A DNA stretch of 64,000 bases, taken from JAHCHG01 sp041394845. Its GTDB lineage: Bacteria; Acidobacteriota; Blastocatellia; Pyrinomonadales; Pyrinomonadaceae. Both the position numbers and the translations under genes were made by a program. Of the stretch, positions 1 to 8,166 are shown in pieces. Location of the stretch: the NCBI GenBank assembly GCA_041394845.1, contig JAWKHL010000002.1, positions 558,001 through 622,000 on the forward strand. Reading direction: 5' to 3'. Within the stretch, counting starts at the first letter, position 1. Every line of letters starts with the position of its first letter. The notes below the pieces were generated by a model. It had not been told where the DNA came from. It worked only from the letters and a program-made list of their open reading frames with translations, and made no database searches.

Positions 1-691
1 GCTTTTGTTTGTCGATGATCATCTCGGAGCCTTTGATGCGGATCAGATGCTGTTCCTTAAAATTCTTCAAAAGCCGGGTTACCGTTTCGCGGGAGGTTCC
101 GATCATCTGGGCGATCTCTTCGTGGGTGAAGGTGAGTTTCAAATGAACGCCTTCTTGATCCTCGGGACTCGTCGCACACCAGCCGAGAAATAAGGTGGCC
201 AGTTTATCGGCGACCGATTTGGATAAGCCGAGGGAGCAAATTTGAAGATAGGCCGTCTGGCAGTTTTGGCCCAGCTGTTTGACGGCGCTGAGACAGGCTT
301 CGGCATTGTGCCCTAAAAAAGCCAGGAAATCCGAATTTCTGACGAAGTTTACCTGACAGGGTTTGATCACCTCGGCCGTGGCGATATGGTTCGATTCCGA
401 AATTGCCGAACTGAGACCGATGATTTCTCCGGGTTCGGCGATGTGCAAAATGATCACCTTTCCGTCTTTGGAGCAGGTTGAAAGCTTGATCCGCCCCTGA
501 CACAGAATATACACTCCGTTGGAAGGCTGGCCCTGCATAAAAAGCGTCGAGCCTTCCGGGAACGCATGGGTGATTTTCAGGGATTCGAAGACCTTCAGAT
601 TGGTTTCGCGGAGATTGCAAAAGAAATTGTCTCCCCGAAATTCACACTTCTCGCATTTATGCTCTATTTTTAGGCTTTTAAAATTCTTCAT
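1..691 (-). CDS. Crp/Fnr-family transcriptional regulator, FNR-like cysteines (3' end outside window)
   Basis: About 230 residues are visible from an ATG at 691; the C-terminus runs off the window at base 1. A cyclic-nucleotide-binding-type beta-roll (about residues 35-125) is followed by a dimerisation helix and a winged-helix HTH whose recognition region reads HEEIAQMIGTSRETVTRLLK, the Crp/Fnr signature. Near the N-terminus Cys13, Cys16 and Cys25 form a CxxC...C cluster, and Cys112 lies at the position of the fourth [4Fe-4S] ligand of E. coli FNR. By family knowledge such proteins sense O2 or NO through a cluster and control anaerobic or nitrosative genes; cluster binding here is inferred from cysteine spacing only. 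The spacing C-x2-C-x8-C differs from E. coli FNR. It is transcribed away from the thioesterase gene and appears monocistronic in the part seen. Confidence 0.9.
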   Translation of the reverse strand, partial: MKNFKSLKIEHKCEKCEFRGDNFFCNLRETNLKVFESLKITHAFPEGSTLFMQGQPSNGVYILCQGRIKLSTCSKDGKVIILHIAEPGEIIGLSSAISESNHIATAEVIKPCQVNFVRNSDFLAFLGHNAEACLSAVKQLGQNCQTAYLQICSLGLSKSVADKLATLFLGWCATSPEDQEGVHLKLTFTHEEIAQMIGTSRETVTRLLKNFKEQHLIRIKGSEMIIDKQK

Positions 692-838
692 TTTCAAATT
701 TTCTGGCTTATTTTAGAAAATAATGAATAGGCGAAAATTATATACCAGAATCTTTGCTTTTTTAAAGTTTTTCCCCACCGGCCTGATTCCGGCGAAAGAG
801 ATCGGCCGAAAAGCAAAGACGCGATCCGATCCGGTGTT

Positions 839-1306
839 TTACCACCGGTGATAGGCCGGATGCCCTTCCTTGACAACGACAAAAAGTCCCCGACAGGTAG
901 CGCAGACTTTATCGTTGGCGATCAGTTCGGCCTCGACCGTGGCGCTCGTATCGGTCGATTCCACCACCCGCGCCTTCAGATGAATGACCGCATCCGAGGG
1001 CGTCGGGCGAAGAAGTTTGATCGAATAGTTGGCCGTTACGGTACAGTCGGGCCGGGCCTTGCCCCCCTTTTTCATCAGAAAATGCGCCGCCGCCCAGTTG
1101 GAGTGACAATCGAGAAGCGATCCGATGATTCCGCCGTTGAGCATTCCGGGAAATGCCTCGTGATGAGGTTCGGCCCGCCATTCGGCGACGTACTGATCGC
1201 CCTCGGCAAAACTCCTGATCCGCAGTCCCTTTTGATTGGCCGGCCCGCAACCGAAACAAATGCTTCCGGGTGCAAAGGTTTCCTGAATTGATTTTTCGTC
1301 GTTCAT
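839..1306 (-). CDS. PaaI-like hotdog-fold thioesterase
   Basis: 155 residues, small single-domain hotdog protein. The family core is visible as HHEAFPGMLNGGIIGSLLDC, where the helix with its GG pair follows the conserved HxxFPG element, then beta strands with TVTANYSIKLLRPTP. These are features of the acyl-CoA thioesterase PaaI/YbgC-related superfamily. An N-terminal CFGCGPANQKGL segment with two cysteines is common in the subgroup annotated PaaI-family thioesterase. Substrate cannot be told. The frame stays open upstream to base 1537, but that extension is composed of repeat-derived sequence, so the ATG at 1306 was chosen. No strong ribosome-binding site is visible. It diverges from cstA across a 230-bp repeat-rich gap. 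Confidence 0.85.
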   Translation of the reverse strand: MNDEKSIQETFAPGSICFGCGPANQKGLRIRSFAEGDQYVAEWRAEPHHEAFPGMLNGGIIGSLLDCHSNWAAAHFLMKKGGKARPDCTVTANYSIKLLRPTPSDAVIHLKARVVESTDTSATVEAELIANDKVCATCRGLFVVVKEGHPAYHRW

Positions 1307-1310
1307 AAGA

Positions 1311-1400
1311 ATGGTTGATGGTTGATTGTTAATTTTTAATTGAACCTCTGCCTTTCGGATCAGGCCAAATCCGAAATCCGAAATCCAAAATCCGAAATCG
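1311..1400. repeat. Short-period repeat tract (two unit families)
   Basis: Two adjoining tracts lie in the gap between the thioesterase and cstA. The first is made of ATGGTTG/TTAATTG-like units (about 1311-1345), the second of imperfect 7-base AAATCCG/AAATCCA units (about 1369-1400). Similar units recur across the window. A further pair of GGCAGGCAC words and a GGGCGTGCCCC palindrome-like stretch follow at 1459-1500. Confidence 0.7.
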
Positions 1401-1537
1401 CCAATGGTTTGTTTTCTGATCGGTTTTGACGTAAATTTATCACACTTCTCTGAAAAAAGGGCAGGCACAAGAAAAAAAGGCAGGCACAAGGGCGTGCCCC
1501 TACATTTGGCAAAAAATCGAAACTGGAGAAAAGGCAA

Positions 1538-3223
1538 ATGACGCTGGCGCTTATTGCAATCGTTTTTTTATCGTGGCTGGTCTTCGGATATTTTTCCTAC
1601 GGTCGCTGGGTGGCCAGACAGTTCGAACTCGACGACGGACGCGAAACGCCGGCCAACAAGGTCAACGACGGAGAGGATTTCGTCCCGACCAGACCGTTTT
1701 ATCTGTTCGGCCAGCATTTTTCGGCCATCTCGGCCGCCGGGCCGATAGCCGGGCCGATCCTCGCCTGTATGTATTTCGGCTGGTTGCCGTGTCTTTTGTG
1801 GATCGCGCTCGGCGTGGTTCTGATCGGCGCGGTGCACGATTTTTCGAGTCTGGCCTCTTCGGTCAGGCACGAGGCCAAATCGATCGCCGAGATCACCCGC
1901 GAAAAGCTCGGGACCGGAGCGGGCCGGGCGATGATGGCTTTTATCTGGATCGCACTGATTTATGTGATCGTCGCCTTTACCGACATTACGGCCGGGACTT
2001 TCGTGGCCGGCGATGACGCTTTGCAGAACGCCCAGGGGTTCAATCCGGGCGGGGCGGTCGCTTTCGCCAGCATCACTTATCTGGGGCTGTCGATCCTGCT
2101 CGGTCTGGTCGAAAAATTTCTCAAACCGCCGCTCTGGCTGGTGACCGTCATTTTCGTCCCCGTCGTTTTCGCTCTCTCGTGGCTCGGCACCGAATTTTCG
2201 AACGTTTTCGTCTTCAGCCATCTGAGCTGGTCGGTGATCATTTTGATCTACTGCATCATCGCCTCGCTGGTGCCGGTCTGGTTTCTCCTTCAACCGCGCG
2301 GCTATCTGGGCGGTTTCGTGCTTTATTCGGCTCTGGCGGTCGGTGTGATCGGCGTGTTTTTCGGCGGCTATTCGATCGAACAGCCCGCCTTTAAATCGTG
2401 GGACGTCGGCGGGATGACCGGATCTTTGTTCCCGTTTTTGTTTGTCACGATCGCCTGCGGAGCCTGTTCGGGTTTTCACGGTCTGGTCTGTTCGGGAACG
2501 ACCTCAAAACAGATCGACAAGGAATCGCACACCCATCCGGTCGGTTACGGGGCGATGCTGGCCGAAGGCTTCGTCGCCTTTATCGCGCTGGTGACGATCA
2601 TGATCGTCAGTTCCGAAGCCGTCAAAGGCGCTTCGCCCGGAACCATCTACGGCAACGGGATCGGCAATTTTCTGACGATCATCATCGGAGAGAAACACCT
2701 TCCGTTTGCCATTACATTCGGGGCGATGGCCTTTTCGACCTTCGTTTTCGACACGTTGGACGTCTGTATGCGCCTCGGGCGCTACATCGTGCAGGAACTT
2801 CTCGGCATTCCCGGTCGGGCCGGAGCGGTTATCGGAACGGTGGCCACCGTCGCTCTGCCGTTCGCCATCGCCTTTCTGGCCAAAAAAGGCTCGTGGCTCG
2901 ATTTCTGGACCCTGTTCGGCGCGTCCAATCAATTGCTCGCCGCGCTGACCCTGCTTTCGATCACGGCCTGGCTCTATCAGGCCCGGAAAAGGATCGCCTT
3001 TACGCTTTTGCCGATGCTCTTCGTCCTCGTCATCACGCTCTGGGCGCTCGGTTCGCTGGTCATCGGAAACTTTCGAGCGGCTCAGGGGATCGATGTCAAA
3101 TTCATCAACGGCGCGGCTTCGCTGACGCTGATCGGACTGGCCATTTATCTGGTCATCACGGCGCTGGTCAAACTGCGGGGCGAGAGGCGGGGCGGCGAGG
3201 AACTGGCCGTGGCCGAAGGCTGA
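1538..3223 (+). CDS. cstA: Carbon starvation protein CstA family transporter
   Basis: 561 residues with about 15 hydrophobic segments, an inner-membrane protein throughout. The family's N-terminal block is clear: FVPTRPFYLFGQHFSAISAAGP near residues 49-69, followed by GAVHDF and later CGACSGFHGLVCSGTTSKQ (about 308-326), all hallmark CstA motifs. Members act as peptide or pyruvate transporters induced in starvation (E. coli CstA and BtsT). This version is short compared with the roughly 700-residue E. coli proteins and resembles the shorter forms of other phyla. ATG at 1538 is preceded by GGAG at 1525-1528 at a good distance. Substrate (pyruvate versus peptides) cannot be decided from sequence alone. 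Confidence 0.95.
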   Translation: MTLALIAIVFLSWLVFGYFSYGRWVARQFELDDGRETPANKVNDGEDFVPTRPFYLFGQHFSAISAAGPIAGPILACMYFGWLPCLLWIALGVVLIGAVHDFSSLASSVRHEAKSIAEITREKLGTGAGRAMMAFIWIALIYVIVAFTDITAGTFVAGDDALQNAQGFNPGGAVAFASITYLGLSILLGLVEKFLKPPLWLVTVIFVPVVFALSWLGTEFSNVFVFSHLSWSVIILIYCIIASLVPVWFLLQPRGYLGGFVLYSALAVGVIGVFFGGYSIEQPAFKSWDVGGMTGSLFPFLFVTIACGACSGFHGLVCSGTTSKQIDKESHTHPVGYGAMLAEGFVAFIALVTIMIVSSEAVKGASPGTIYGNGIGNFLTIIIGEKHLPFAITFGAMAFSTFVFDTLDVCMRLGRYIVQELLGIPGRAGAVIGTVATVALPFAIAFLAKKGSWLDFWTLFGASNQLLAALTLLSITAWLYQARKRIAFTLLPMLFVLVITLWALGSLVIGNFRAAQGIDVKFINGAASLTLIGLAIYLVITALVKLRGERRGGEELAVAEG

Positions 3224-3262
3224 AGATTTTCCGGAGACCTAAGATGTTTCCGAGGAGTTTAG

Positions 3263-4765
3263 ATGATAAAGAAATCCCCCTTGAATTTTTTGATAAACCT
3301 GTTGTTGATCGGCGTCATTTGTTCCGGAGCGATCCGGGCGGGAGATGACGTAACTGACATGGAGGTCGTCGTAACGCCCTCATCGGCCAAGATCAGACCG
3401 CTGGAAACGGCCGTTATTCAGGTAAAGCTGTACGGCAAAAAAAAGAAGGGTTTGCTCGGAGGGCTTTTGAGCGCCGACGAGGGCTCAAAACAGCGCGTTC
3501 AAAGCAACGACTGGAAGATCAGCCTGCCGGAATCGGGCGGTTGGCTCTCAAAACCCTTTTTGTTTCAGGAGGATGGCGAGAGGACGAAAACGGGTTTTGA
3601 AAACTTCGTCAAACAGGGGCTCGGCGCGATCGCCTCCAAGGATTCGATCCTCTACACGGCGCCGGAAAAACCCGGCAAATACAAGATCAAGATCACCCAC
3701 GGAAATCTATCCGAGGAGATCACCATCGAGGTGAGCAATTCGGCCCTGTCGGCGAAAAAGGGGGCGGAGGGCGTGAAATTTCCGGCCGCCGGCAAAACCG
3801 CCGACCCTTATTTTGATCTGATCGCCCATTACGCTCCATTCATCGCGCAGGAGACCTGGTTCACGCCCGATGCAGATTTTCTGTCCCGCTTCGATTACGA
3901 CGGCGACTGGAAGGGCGACGACAATTGGGAGAATCTGGAAAAAAGCTCGTCGCAGGCCTTCGTTTATTACGCCGCGATGGAGACCGAAACTCACTGGTTT
4001 CTGCTCTATAATTTTTATCATCCGCGCGATTATTCGGACATCTGCGTCGTCGGCACCTGTCATGAGAACGACAACGAGGGACTGGTGATGACGGTTCGGA
4101 AAGACGGATCAAAATACGGGCGATTGGAAGTGATGGAAACCCTCGCCCACAACAACATATATTCTTTTACCAACGATTCGGCCATCAAAAAAGGGATTCA
4201 CGACATCGACGGAAAGATCGATCTTTATGAGAACACCCGGCCGATCATCTTCATCGAGGCCGGCGGGCACGGCGTTTACGGGAGCGACAGTCGCAGTTCG
4301 CTTTTTTCCGCCGACAAGATGGATTTCAAGGACAACACCGGAGTGACCTACATCTACAAAGGAAAGCCCGAAAGTCCGCGCCATTCCAACGCCCGTCTGG
4401 TCGGATACGATCTCTTGCCGATCTACGATCAATGGTGGATGAGGGGGAATCAGGATTCGGATCAATCGAACGAGACTTTCGAGAATTTTTACACTTACGA
4501 GCCTTTCGGCGGACGCCCGAGGACGAGAGCCAAGTTCATCGCCGGAGCCTTTCGCGGAAGGACGGCCAGCGACAACATGGCCAAACCTTTCTGGGCCTGG
4601 CACGACCGGCGAACCAAAGACAAAAAACTCCTCAACACCGGCCAATGGGGACTCGATCCGGCCTATGCGGTTTCGGTCAATCTGAAATTTCCCGAAAACC
4701 GACCCGTCTCCACCCGCTATGTCTTCAATCCGTATTTGGATTTGGAGGGAGAAAAAATCAAATGA
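3263..4765 (+). CDS. Secreted protein, VPS62/NPP1-like C-terminal fold suspected
   Basis: 500 residues beginning with a signal peptide (MIKKSPLNFLINLLLIGVIC..., cleavage near residue 26). Residues about 30-165 look like beta-rich Ig-type domains (VVVTPSSAKIRPLETAVIQV). The C-terminal two thirds (from about 180) contain HYAPFIAQETWF, YNFYHPRDY, CHENDNEGLVM and PIIFIEAGGHGVYG. This order of an aromatic-rich strand, an acidic HEND/E site and an EAGGHG block resembles VPS62-like and necrosis-inducing (NPP1) jelly-roll proteins, in which an equivalent H..D..E cluster binds a metal. That link is a resemblance only; no function is claimed. It lies 40 bp downstream of cstA on the same strand and may be co-transcribed. 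Confidence 0.6.
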   Translation: MIKKSPLNFLINLLLIGVICSGAIRAGDDVTDMEVVVTPSSAKIRPLETAVIQVKLYGKKKKGLLGGLLSADEGSKQRVQSNDWKISLPESGGWLSKPFLFQEDGERTKTGFENFVKQGLGAIASKDSILYTAPEKPGKYKIKITHGNLSEEITIEVSNSALSAKKGAEGVKFPAAGKTADPYFDLIAHYAPFIAQETWFTPDADFLSRFDYDGDWKGDDNWENLEKSSSQAFVYYAAMETETHWFLLYNFYHPRDYSDICVVGTCHENDNEGLVMTVRKDGSKYGRLEVMETLAHNNIYSFTNDSAIKKGIHDIDGKIDLYENTRPIIFIEAGGHGVYGSDSRSSLFSADKMDFKDNTGVTYIYKGKPESPRHSNARLVGYDLLPIYDQWWMRGNQDSDQSNETFENFYTYEPFGGRPRTRAKFIAGAFRGRTASDNMAKPFWAWHDRRTKDKKLLNTGQWGLDPAYAVSVNLKFPENRPVSTRYVFNPYLDLEGEKIK

Positions 4766-4821
4766 TTTTGGATTTCCGATTTCTGATTTTGGATCGATAC
4801 TGTTAAAAGGAATGAGAAAAA

Positions 4822-4916
4822 CAGGACACGGATTTTTCGGATAAAACGGATAAGGACGGATTATTTTTTATTAAAAATCCGTGAAAATCCGTGTCATCCG
4901 CTTGATCCGTGTTCTG
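4822..4916. repeat. Imperfect hairpin of ATCCGTG-type units
   Basis: The left arm carries repeated CGGATAA/CGGATTT units, and after an AT-rich loop at about 4861-4875 the right arm carries AATCCGTG, ATCCG and ATCCGTGTTCTG units, the inverted counterparts. It lies between a plus-strand gene end (4765) and a minus-strand gene end (4999), so it could act as a bidirectional terminator. Before it, bases 4764-4796 hold a one-sided tract of GATTTTGG/GATTTCC units. Confidence 0.75.
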
Positions 4917-4998
4917 ACTTCTGCCGGATTCAGATCTTTTTAACAGCAATGGATTTTGGCTACGTACCCTTCGGAGCAATCCGAAATTCAAGGCTCAC

Positions 4999-5469
4999 TC
5001 AAACTTTTATCTTGGTTTCATCGAGCGTTCGGGTCGTTTGGTCGGTTACGCTCATGACCGGCTCGCGCGGTTCTTCCAATTGGGCGGTATTGGCGGGGTT
5101 CAGCCCTTGCGGTGCCTGATAGGTTTCGGAAAAGTTTTCTTTTAAGGTCGGTTGGCTTTGCGGCAACTGGCGCAGAAGCAGAAAGATGATCGCCAGAATG
5201 GTTGCCAGAAACATGGCGATGATGATGGCAATGGCGCCGATGTCAACGCCTTTGTCCAGCAGTTTGAGGGCGAAGATGACGATGGCCAGCATTCCGCCGA
5301 GCCCGATAAAAGCGATTGCCGTCGAAATACTCTGGAACGGCGACTTCGACGGCTTTTCCAGGATCGAGGCCACAATGCTTTCCATTTCGTCGCGGCTGAC
5401 CCGGGCTCCGCATTTGTTGCAGTAGTTCAGTTTTTTTTTGATCTCGCTCCCGCAGTTTGAACAATACAT
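4999..5469 (-). CDS. Zinc-ribbon membrane protein with TTRTLDE tail
   Basis: 156 residues. The N-terminus is a classic zinc-ribbon, CSNCG...CNKCG (Cys3, Cys6, Cys17, Cys20). Two hydrophobic helices follow (about residues 50-70 and 78-98), then a proline/glutamine-rich cytoplasmic-type tail ending in SVTDQTTRTLDETKIKV. It is a paralogue of the next gene upstream (5540-6007), with the same three-part layout and the same TTRTLDE tail. Function unknown. Third gene of a minus-strand operon with 6034-6657 and 5540-6007, with short gaps. Confidence 0.8.
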   Translation of the reverse strand: MYCSNCGSEIKKKLNYCNKCGARVSRDEMESIVASILEKPSKSPFQSISTAIAFIGLGGMLAIVIFALKLLDKGVDIGAIAIIIAMFLATILAIIFLLLRQLPQSQPTLKENFSETYQAPQGLNPANTAQLEEPREPVMSVTDQTTRTLDETKIKV

Positions 5470-5539
5470 AAATCTTTAAACAACTTGATCGTTATTTTAA
5501 ACCGGCAAACGGCAAATTCGGATGTTCGCAAAAAGCGAT

Positions 5540-6007
5540 CTATTTTCGCTCGACCAAAACCTCATCCAGCGTCCGGGTCGTGTGTTCGGTGACGCTGGCC
5601 GGCGCGTCGAGCGGTTCGTTGAGCGCGGTCATCCGGGGTTTGGCAAGTTGCGGCGGTTGATAGGATTCGGTTGCCTGACCTGTTTCCGGTTTTTCCTCAA
5701 ACCGGGCGTTGACCAGTTTTGAGATCAATCGAAGGAGCATAAAACAAATGCCTGAAAGCGCCAGCAGATAAGCCACGATAACAAAGAACAGGTACTCAAA
5801 CGGAAAATTGTTGAACAGAAGAACTGCGGATAATCCGATCAGTATTCCGAGGCCGGAAACGGCGACCAGGGCGACCGCCAGAATCAGATTTTTCAAGAGC
5901 GATTCGGGATCTTTGTCTTCGTCATCCCCGACGGTCAGTTTTGCGCCGCAACTGTTACAATAGTTCAGGTTTTGATTGACTTGTTTTCCACATTCCGGGC
6001 AATACAT
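5540..6007 (-). CDS. Zinc-ribbon membrane protein with TTRTLDE tail (paralogue)
   Basis: 155 residues with an N-terminal zinc-ribbon CPECG...CNSCG, two predicted membrane helices (about 40-64 and 70-94) and a C-terminal tail ending SVTEHTTRTLDEVLVERK. The tail motif is shared with the neighbour at 4999-5469 although the membrane segments have diverged, which suggests that the tail is under selection. It lies 26 bp downstream of the DUF4870-like gene. A GAGGTG ribosome-binding site precedes the ATG. No enzymatic motif is visible. Confidence 0.8.
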   Translation of the reverse strand: MYCPECGKQVNQNLNYCNSCGAKLTVGDDEDKDPESLLKNLILAVALVAVSGLGILIGLSAVLLFNNFPFEYLFFVIVAYLLALSGICFMLLRLISKLVNARFEEKPETGQATESYQPPQLAKPRMTALNEPLDAPASVTEHTTRTLDEVLVERK

Positions 6008-6033
6008 AAAACACCTCTTTCAGATAAAAGAAT

Positions 6034-6657
6034 TCAAACCCGAGGATTGATCTTGTCTTCCAGCCAGTTGGTCAAGCCGTCGACCGATTCGATGTGAACG
6101 GGTTCGCCTTTCCAAGCTTTGTAAGTGAAAACGAGAAGCATGATGGTCGTAACGATCCAGAAAATGAAGCTGGCGACCCCGGCCAGGTTTGTAAAGACGT
6201 CGGCAAATCCCAAAATGGTCGTAACGATCAGAATGCCGATATGGGCGGCTACGCCCTGAGCGGCGTGAAAACGCACCTTGGCCTCGCTTTTCGGAACGAA
6301 GATCAATTCCAGAATCCCGGCGATAAGACCGATCAGACTAAAGGGAAGATACGGCAGGGCGACCAGAATATTTTCCGGCAGACCGACCTTGGCCACCTTG
6401 CGCGAAGACGACTCTTCGCCGGGGTGCTGATATAAAGCGGAAGTCTGATAAGCCGCCGGCGCCTGTCCGGTGTCGGCCGGTGGCGCGTAAGACGTGAAAT
6501 TGGCCCCGTCGAACCGCCGCGTTCTTTCGTCCGGTTCGGCGTATTCGGGAAATCTCCGGGTCTTTTTTTCGGCTTCCGGCTCTTCTTTCGCCCATCGTCC
6601 CCGGACTCTTTCGGGAAACTCGGGATCAAGCGGATTTGTATCGAATTTCTTAGGCAT
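6034..6657 (-). CDS. DUF4870-like membrane protein
   Basis: 207 residues. The first 90 are hydrophilic, acidic and proline-rich, with two TRRF boxes (KKTRRFPEY and ERTRRFDGA). From about residue 95 come hydrophobic segments of the DUF4870/Tic20-like type: LPENILVALPYLPFSLIGLI, then AKVRFHAAQGVAAHIGIL with the conserved FHAxQ element, and a last membrane helix ending in FTYKAWKGEPVHI. Members are integral membrane proteins of unknown role. First gene of the operon with the two zinc-ribbon proteins. The TRRF boxes echo the TTRTLDE tails of its neighbours. Confidence 0.75.
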   Translation of the reverse strand: MPKKFDTNPLDPEFPERVRGRWAKEEPEAEKKTRRFPEYAEPDERTRRFDGANFTSYAPPADTGQAPAAYQTSALYQHPGEESSSRKVAKVGLPENILVALPYLPFSLIGLIAGILELIFVPKSEAKVRFHAAQGVAAHIGILIVTTILGFADVFTNLAGVASFIFWIVTTIMLLVFTYKAWKGEPVHIESVDGLTNWLEDKINPRV

Positions 6658-6754
6658 TGTCGTTTGTTTAAACGCTATTTTACCAGAAATTGTTCATTAA
6701 TTCAGAATTCGGTCAAAATTCGAATTTTTTCGCCCGATGAAATAAACGAAAAGT

Positions 6755-6866
6755 ATCAACCAAGCGGTCTTCAATGGCTCGGTCGGTCTTTTCGGCTTTT
6801 ATTTTCACCACTAGCATCGCGGGCTACAAATGTGTTGCCACCTTCGATGGATTGTTCCGCCCCCAC
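6755..6866. repeat. REP-like element (partial)
   Basis: Contains the words GCGGGCTACAAATGTGTTGCC and ACCTTCGATGG. Equivalent words (GTGGGCTACAAATATG, GGGCTACAAATATGTCG, TCGAAGA) recur in the elements at 17310-17548 and 60665-60925. It abuts the left copy of the aspS 3' end. Resembles dispersed REP/RAYT-associated palindromes of other genomes; no transposase is present in the window. Confidence 0.55.
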
Positions 6867-6867
6867 G

Positions 6868-6966
6868 TTAATCAACGATTTTTATCCCCAGTTCATCGAG
6901 CTGCGCCTCATCGACATCGCCCGGCGAATCCATCATCAGATCCTGCGCCGAGGCGGTTTTCGGGAA
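6868..6966 (-). pseudogene. Displaced 3' end of aspS (95-bp identical duplicate plus stop)
   Basis: Bases 6872-6966 are identical over 95 bp to 8171-8265, the last part of the intact aspS. Read on the minus strand, the piece encodes the AspRS C-terminus and ends IVD-stop (TAA at 6868-6870), whereas intact aspS ends IVE-stop. The frame is preserved and there is no start, so it is a gene-end fragment. The two copies flank the HNH-containing insert 6967-8170. The fragment is most simply the original end of aspS, displaced by an insertion that brought its own copy. Confidence 0.85.
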
Positions 6967-6972
6967 TTTTGA

Positions 6973-7393
6973 TTAATCGGGCGGATGCTGACCGAAAAGA
7001 TAAAGCAGTTGCCGCTGATTAACCAATCCCTCCCGGTTTAATTTCAAAGTCTCAACAGTTGCTCGTCCGATGGATGTCAATCCGACAATTATTGAAAATC
7101 CGTGTGCCCACGCAAAATGATCTTTCCAAAAATCTTTTCTCGGATGAAAAAGTCTGACGGTTTCCTCACTGACAACGTCAAAGCCCTCGGTCTTGCTCGA
7201 TTTATGCAAGTTGCATCCGTGGCACGACAGAGCCAGATTTTCCAAGACGAATTTGCCGCCGAGAGAGATCGGCAGAATATGTTCGATGTCGAAAGGACTG
7301 TCGGAAAATGCGGAATTCGAACGGCAATATTTCGCAAAATCCTTTTGCCCGCCCGAGAACATCGCGGCGTATCTGAGCGGAGATTTTCGTCAT
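6973..7393 (-). pseudogene. HNH endonuclease gene, broken by a one-base frameshift
   Basis: The reading frame starts at an ATG at 7393 (MTKISAQIRRDVLGRAKGFCE) and after about 21 residues must shift by one base to continue as YCRSNSAF...FDIEHILPISLGG...ENLALSCHGCN. Together these form a normal HNH/McrA-like nuclease of about 140 residues: CxxC, DIEHI-LP with the catalytic His, LENL-L and CxxCN zinc ligands. The surplus base is one of the three T at 7330-7332 (AAA on the coding strand). It could be a real mutation, a sequencing error or programmed slippage. The start overlaps the stop of the upstream gene by ATGA, indicating translational coupling. It ends 6 bp from the displaced aspS end. Confidence 0.8.
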
Positions 7394-7773
7394 TTTTGAG
7401 AGGTATTGATTCCGAGGTCTCTGATCACTTCTTTCAGAGTCTGTCCGCGCAAGACGGCCAGTTCGCCGATGTATTTCAGACGCTCGGCGTTAAGAATTTC
7501 GAACTCATCGCTCAATTTCAACAATTCTTCGTGTTCCTTTTCGGTTATGTTTTCAGCCTTGAATTTGGCGTAAAGTTCGTTGTATTGCCGACGTTTTTCA
7601 GTCGGAAAGATCGTGTTGATCCGGTGCAGGAGTTCCGTTTCATTTAGTGAGACCGTTTGATCCTTTTGCCGCAGTTCCCGAACCTTTTTGATAAAACGTT
7701 TGAACTCGCTTTCGGGCATCTGCACGACCGCGTTCAAAAGATTTTCGTTTGCAACTTCGAGGTTAACTGGCAT
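7390..7773 (-). CDS. Small helical protein coupled to the HNH gene
   Basis: 127 residues, strongly charged and helical (KKVRELRQKDQ, HEELLKLSDEFEILNAERLKYIGELAVLRGQ), no cysteine pairs and no membrane segment. I do not recognise a named family. A GGAGAG ribosome-binding site precedes the ATG. The stop overlaps the HNH start (ATGA at 7390-7393), so the two are made together; the protein may be the partner or regulator of the nuclease, as in other two-gene modules, but this is inference. It belongs to the insert lying between the two aspS 3' ends. Confidence 0.7.
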   Translation of the reverse strand: MPVNLEVANENLLNAVVQMPESEFKRFIKKVRELRQKDQTVSLNETELLHRINTIFPTEKRRQYNELYAKFKAENITEKEHEELLKLSDEFEILNAERLKYIGELAVLRGQTLKEVIRDLGINTSQK

Positions 7774-7852
7774 TTTCTTCTCTCCGATTGAGTTTTTATT
7801 ATCGCACTTGCCCTTAACATTTGTAAAAATAAATTTCTTTCAGCCTGCATTT

Positions 7853-8131
7853 TTAATCCAGACCGAGAACATTATTTTGATATAAAGGATGACTTCGCCG
7901 GAGGATCATCAAGGGAAGTATAAAAGCCAGGAGAAGCAGACCAATGCCGGAATAGGCAAAAAAATCAAATAACATCAAGGTTCTGTCATCAGCGTAAGAG
8001 TTAAAGTAAATCACACAGGAGTTTCGACAATCTATCTTACCCTCCAAAACCGGGTTGGCGACATAAAAACACCCGACCGCAAAATGAATGGGCAAATAAA
8101 ATGCAAGGAGAAGTTTCCAGATCAGTTTCAT
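7853..8131 (-). CDS. Small membrane protein
   Basis: 92 residues with an N-terminal hydrophobic helix (IWKLLLAFYLPIHFAVGCFY), a middle loop with two cysteines (CRNSCVIYF) and a second helix (YSGIGLLLLAFILPLMIL). Probably an inner-membrane protein with an extracytoplasmic loop. Family not recognised. It is the first gene after aspS on the same strand inside the inserted segment and is noticeably richer in A/T than aspS. Confidence 0.55.
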   Translation of the reverse strand: MKLIWKLLLAFYLPIHFAVGCFYVANPVLEGKIDCRNSCVIYFNSYADDRTLMLFDFFAYSGIGLLLLAFILPLMILRRSHPLYQNNVLGLD

Positions 8132-8166
8132 AAAAAATCAAGACAAGCATAACGCCTGCTTTATAT

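Noticed and set aside
204..620. 138-residue minus frame MQSPRNQSEGL...
   Set aside because: Out of frame with the Crp/Fnr regulator, which occupies the same strand.
1568..2479. Long open frame on the minus strand within cstA (303 residues)
   Set aside because: Antisense to a confident gene; composition is dominated by Arg, Asp, His and Gln as expected of a shadow frame, and no domain is visible.
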